Under the pieces are notes generated by a model. The model ran no database searches. It was not told where the DNA came from and was given only the letters and a program-made list of their open reading frames with translations. A DNA stretch of 64,000 nucleotides from DATJPR01 sp963843525 (GTDB lineage Bacteria > Bacteroidota > Ignavibacteria > UBA10030 > UBA6906): the NCBI GenBank assembly GCA_963843525.1, contig CAWJKM010000002.1, positions 124,001 through 188,000 on the forward strand, written 5' to 3'. This document shows, in pieces, positions 63,228-64,000 of the stretch. Each line of letters starts with the position of its first letter. Within the stretch, counting starts at the first letter, position 1. The position numbers and the translations under genes were made by a program.

Positions 63228-64000
63228 ATGCCCATCATGACCCGCATGCGAGAGAGCATGCCCGTTATCCTCTTTGGCCTTCTGATCACATTCTTGATTA
63301 CAATCATTTTCGAATGGGGGATGGATTACCTCGGAATCCGGGGCAATCATGGAGATCTTATCGGGAAAGTGAACGGCACGAAGATCACCTATCACGATTT
63401 TTCCGAGATGGTGAATGTCCTTACCAACAATATGAAATCACAGACCGGGAAGGACCCGGACGAAGATCAGGTGAAACAGATCCGGGATCAGGCCTGGCAG
63501 ACAATTGTGACGCAGCACCTGATCGAGGAAGAGATCAAGAGGCTCGGCCTGACCGTGACCGATCAGGAGCTCATCGATTGGGTGCGCGGGCCGAATCCGC
63601 CCGAGGATCTCCGGAGGAACTTCGTCGATTCGACCGGACAATTCCGTCACGACCTCTACGATGAATTCCTTGCCAACCCGAATCAATTCCTGCGCGATCC
63701 TTCGGGACGCGATCCGGACTACGGGACAAAATGGCTGGCCGATTATGAACAGGGCCTTCGTCAACGCCGGGTCAACGAAAAACTGCAGAGCCTGATCATG
63801 GCCTCTGTCCGGGTCACGCCGGGAGAGCTGCGACAACGCTTCATCGATCAAAACCAGAAGATTGATGCGGCGTATGCGGCATTTGACGCGTCGACAATCA
63901 GCGACAACGACATCCAGATCACCGACGCGGATTTGAAGGCGTACTACGACGAAAACGTCGATCAGTTCAAATACGAAGCCACGCGGAAGCTCAAGTACGT
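63228..64000 (+). CDS. PpiD/SurA-like peptidyl-prolyl isomerase (partial, runs off the window)
   Basis: At least 257 residues, open to the end of the window. A short N-terminus precedes one transmembrane helix (VILFGLLITFLITIIF), as in PpiD, then a SurA_N-like chaperone region: IGKVNGTKITYHDFSEMV, QAWQTIVTQHLIEEEIKRLG and VTDQELIDWVRG. The start of a second segment, ITDADLKAYYDEN, is seen near the edge. The rotamase domain is expected beyond 64000. It would be an inner-membrane-anchored periplasmic foldase for exported proteins, fitting its position beside secDF. GGAGGT lies upstream of the ATG. Confidence 0.88.
   Translation, partial: MPIMTRMRESMPVILFGLLITFLITIIFEWGMDYLGIRGNHGDLIGKVNGTKITYHDFSEMVNVLTNNMKSQTGKDPDEDQVKQIRDQAWQTIVTQHLIEEEIKRLGLTVTDQELIDWVRGPNPPEDLRRNFVDSTGQFRHDLYDEFLANPNQFLRDPSGRDPDYGTKWLADYEQGLRQRRVNEKLQSLIMASVRVTPGELRQRFIDQNQKIDAAYAAFDASTISDNDIQITDADLKAYYDENVDQFKYEATRKLKY

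Noticed and set aside
63125..63664. Frame of 179 residues overlapping the PpiD-like gene
   Set aside because: It is out of frame with the clear transmembrane and SurA_N-like sequence that begins at 63228 and stays open to the window end.

Overview
The window holds about 58 densely packed protein-coding genes from a GC-rich bacterium, with no rRNA, tRNA, phage or insertion sequence that I can recognise. The best taxonomic clue is a secreted GH3 enzyme (38278-41373) ending in a type IX secretion (T9SS) type A sorting domain of the NYPNPFNP kind, typical of Ignavibacteria-like members of the Bacteroidota/Chlorobiota lineage. A short Bacteroidetes-like ketol-acid reductoisomerase, propeller-type two-component sensors, paired M16 peptidases and a Rieske/cytochrome b pair fit the same group. 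The lineage call is inference.

Layout. 1-3340 (minus): cytochrome bc complex genes behind a DUF2339 membrane protein. 3816-6767 (plus): lipoprotein, GNAT acetyltransferase, secreted M28 peptidase, membrane protein. 7229-9759: accessory cluster of a small Cys-rich protein, three tiny two-helix membrane proteins and a DUF116 protein. 9837-12483: sialidase-like protein and MgtE. 13403-20125: propeller histidine kinase with NarL-type regulator, then an OmpR/EnvZ-type pair on the minus strand. 20320-21981: beta-propeller lipoprotein and a small protein. 21962-29663 (minus): enolase, phosphohexomutase, GalT-like DUF4921 protein, ABC-F ATPase and RlmD-like methyltransferase. 30103-38188 (plus): ilvD-ilvH-ilvC without ilvB, mutS, LysE, DinB-like protein and a membrane protein with HEGGH. 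38278-47418: T9SS-exported GH3 enzyme, two glycosyltransferases separated by an unusual tandem repeat array, DUF1684, LiaF-like protein, SpoIIE/RsbU-type phosphatase and two secreted Lys-rich proteins. 47509-49910 (minus): aldehyde dehydrogenase and SDR. 50191-57216 (plus): probable PPi-dependent phosphofructokinase, two STAS proteins, YncE-like propeller, M16 peptidase pair, family 5 uracil-DNA glycosylase. 57243-63026 (minus): histidine kinase, purA, STAS protein, secF, secD. 63228-64000: start of a PpiD/SurA-like foldase.

Together the genes suggest a heterotroph with central carbon, branched-chain amino acid and purine metabolism, an exported glycan-degrading capacity and rich signalling. 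A PP2C phosphatase plus three STAS proteins point to a partner-switching network whose kinase is not in the window.

The most unusual structure is at 42172-42500: five tandem 66-70 bp units in which the minus strand of every unit reads Shine-Dalgarno, start codon, two codons, TAG, embedded in a terminator-like hairpin. A second theme is period-7 repeat tracts at 21521, 32376 and 41159, the last inside the T9SS sorting domain, plus a related palindrome at 25478.
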